5,245 nucleotides of DNA from an uncultured Eubacteriales bacterium (GTDB lineage: Bacteria; Bacillota; Clostridia; Lachnospirales; Anaerotignaceae): positions 1-5,245 of the forward strand of contig CABPCX010000152.1 of NCBI GenBank assembly GCA_902406135.1. The letters run 5' to 3'. Shown here in pieces: positions 4,072 through 5,245 of the stretch (positions are counted from its first letter, which is position 1; the number at the start of each line of letters is the position of its first letter). The notes beneath the pieces are model-generated. The model searched no databases, was not told the DNA's origin, and worked only from the letters and a program-made list of their open reading frames with translations. A program made the translations under genes and the position numbers.

Positions 4072-5245
4072 ATGAAAGAGAATGAAAGAAACCCGCTGGA
4101 TTATGAACCGATATCAAAACTTCTGCTTAAGTTTTCGGTACCGACCGCACTGACGCTTATTGTCAACTACCTATACAATATAGTTGACCAGATATTTGTC
4201 GGGCAGAAAGCGGGCGTTGTAGGTATTGCGGCAACAAACGTTGCGTTTCCGCTGACGACCATATGTATGGCTGTGGCTCTGCTTATAGGCGACGGATGTG
4301 CGGCAAATATAAGCCTGCACTTGGGAAGAAAAGAACAGAAAGAGGCAGACCATACTTTTGGCAATGCTTTTTTCCTCCTTATATGCTTTGGCATATTGGT
4401 GTTTGTGCTGGGAAATATTTTCCTGAGCAATCTTGTAATACTTTTTGGAGCCACTGACACGGTGTATGCTTCGGCCATGAGCTATTCAAGGATTATTCTG
4501 GCAGGTCTGCCATTTATGATACTTTGCGTTGCTTTTACTGCCATAATAAGAGCGGACGGAAACCCTAAATATACAATGAAATGTATGATGCTTGGTGCGG
4601 CAATAAACGTTGTGCTTGATGCTCTGTTTATAATGAAAATGAATATGGGAGTAGCAGGTGCGGCGGCAGCTACCATAATCGGACAGATAGTATCAGGCAT
4701 TATGTGCCTTGCCTACATACCAAAGCTTAAAAATATAAATTTCAGCAAAGCTATATTTGCTCCTAAGGCAAAGGTGTGCAAAGAAATATTCTCTTTAGGC
4801 ATACCAAGCTTTTTTACACAGATAAGCGCCGCCATAACACAGATAGTTATGAATAACCTTATGAGAAAATATGGAGCTGCAACGATTTACGGAAGTGATA
4901 TAGCACTGTCCTGCTACGGAATGGTAATGAAGATTTATCAGCTGGCCCATTCAATGTTTGTTGGTGTTTCTTCGGGAACACAGCCCATTAACGGATACAA
5001 TTACGGAGCCAAACAGTACGGAAGGGTTAAAGAAACATATAAGCTGGCCGTAATGACGGCCTTTTCCATATCCATACTCTGGTTTGCTCTTTATATGATA
5101 TTTGCTGGAAAAGTCGGAGGGCTTTTTGTTGACAATAATCAGCTTTATAATGAATTTACGGAACACTTTATAAGAATATATATGATGGCTTTCTTTATAT
5201 ACGGACCGCCTATGGCAACGGCTTCATTTTTCCAGGCCATAGGAA
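4072..5245 (+). CDS. MATE-family efflux transporter, MepA-like (C-terminus cut by window edge)
   Basis: The frame is open from the ATG at 4072 to the window end, giving 391 residues of an expected 440-460. It is a polytopic membrane protein with about ten of the usual twelve helices visible. The first MatE domain (about residues 16-180) contains PTALTLIVNYLYNIVDQIFVG (24-44), with the family's TM1 aspartate at D39, then AATNVAFPLTTICMAVALLIGDG (51-73). The linker motif RADGNPKYTM leads to GAAINVVLDALFI (175-187). The second MatE domain starts near 240 (SLGIPSFFTQISAAI) and has the repeat signature GTQPINGYNYGAKQYGRVK (302-320). MATE pumps export cationic or planar drugs and metabolites in exchange for Na+ or H+. 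The closest named relatives by motif are MepA-type multidrug pumps. The gene is led by the variant FMN-family riboswitch, so its natural cargo is plausibly a flavin-like compound. That is inferred from context, not from the protein. Confidence 0.93.
   Translation, partial: MKENERNPLDYEPISKLLLKFSVPTALTLIVNYLYNIVDQIFVGQKAGVVGIAATNVAFPLTTICMAVALLIGDGCAANISLHLGRKEQKEADHTFGNAFFLLICFGILVFVLGNIFLSNLVILFGATDTVYASAMSYSRIILAGLPFMILCVAFTAIIRADGNPKYTMKCMMLGAAINVVLDALFIMKMNMGVAGAAAATIIGQIVSGIMCLAYIPKLKNINFSKAIFAPKAKVCKEIFSLGIPSFFTQISAAITQIVMNNLMRKYGAATIYGSDIALSCYGMVMKIYQLAHSMFVGVSSGTQPINGYNYGAKQYGRVKETYKLAVMTAFSISILWFALYMIFAGKVGGLFVDNNQLYNEFTEHFIRIYMMAFFIYGPPMATASFFQAIG

Noticed and set aside
4167..5166. 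Minus-strand open frames (4167-4478, 4482-4700, 4951-5166) and a plus-strand frame at 4263-4457
   Set aside because: They are shadows of the MATE gene, which is open through the window edge and carries clear family motifs. The shadow proteins are low-complexity and lack start signals.
1..5245. CRISPR array, insertion sequence, tRNA, rRNA, phage or integrase signals
   Set aside because: No regularly spaced repeats, transposase motifs, terminal inverted repeats, or tRNA-like and rRNA-like segments were found on either strand.

Overview
The window looks like chromosomal DNA from a low-GC Gram-positive anaerobe of the class Clostridia. Support comes from AT-rich spacers, frequent ATA and AGA codons, strong AGGAGG-type ribosome binding sites, sigma-A promoters with TATAAT boxes, hairpin-plus-T-run terminators, a secreted protein with a copper-amine-oxidase-N/stalk-type domain, and an FMN-family riboswitch in front of a MATE pump. 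I cannot name the genus.

Layout. Positions 1-811 (minus strand) hold a two-component system: an OmpR-type response regulator followed by the N-terminus of its membrane sensor kinase, joined by an ATGA overlap, with a promoter at 857-885. Positions 891-2390 (minus) hold a monocistronic RumA/RlmD-family rRNA uracil-5 methyltransferase with its own promoter and a perfect 12-bp terminator hairpin. Positions 2438-3723 (minus) hold a secreted protein of unknown role with a paired stalk-type domain, again as a single-gene unit. From 3838 the plus strand carries a sigma-A promoter, an FMN-riboswitch-like aptamer, an elaborate expression platform with two terminator-like hairpins, and a MATE-family efflux transporter that runs off the right edge.

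The point of highest interest is the riboswitch and pump unit (3838-5245). The aptamer keeps the bases that in canonical FMN riboswitches sandwich and read the isoalloxazine ring (equivalents of A48, A85 and A99). Two guanines of the phosphate/ribityl pocket (equivalents of G11 and G62, Fusobacterium nucleatum numbering) are both A. This pattern, together with a multidrug-efflux gene rather than riboflavin synthesis or uptake downstream, matches the rare variant FMN riboswitches described from Clostridioides difficile and relatives. Those no longer bind FMN, and one subtype binds riboflavin, lumiflavin and lumichrome.

The downstream pairings suggest a genetic ON switch. The 3' strand of aptamer P1 can instead form a terminator-like hairpin, and a 9-nt segment freed when P1 forms (CTGAAACAG) is exactly complementary to the centre of the main terminator (CTGTTTCAG). 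The inferred circuit is that a flavin-like compound (a breakdown product or analogue) folds the aptamer, the terminators fail, and the pump is made to export it. The other three units show no sequence link to this circuit.
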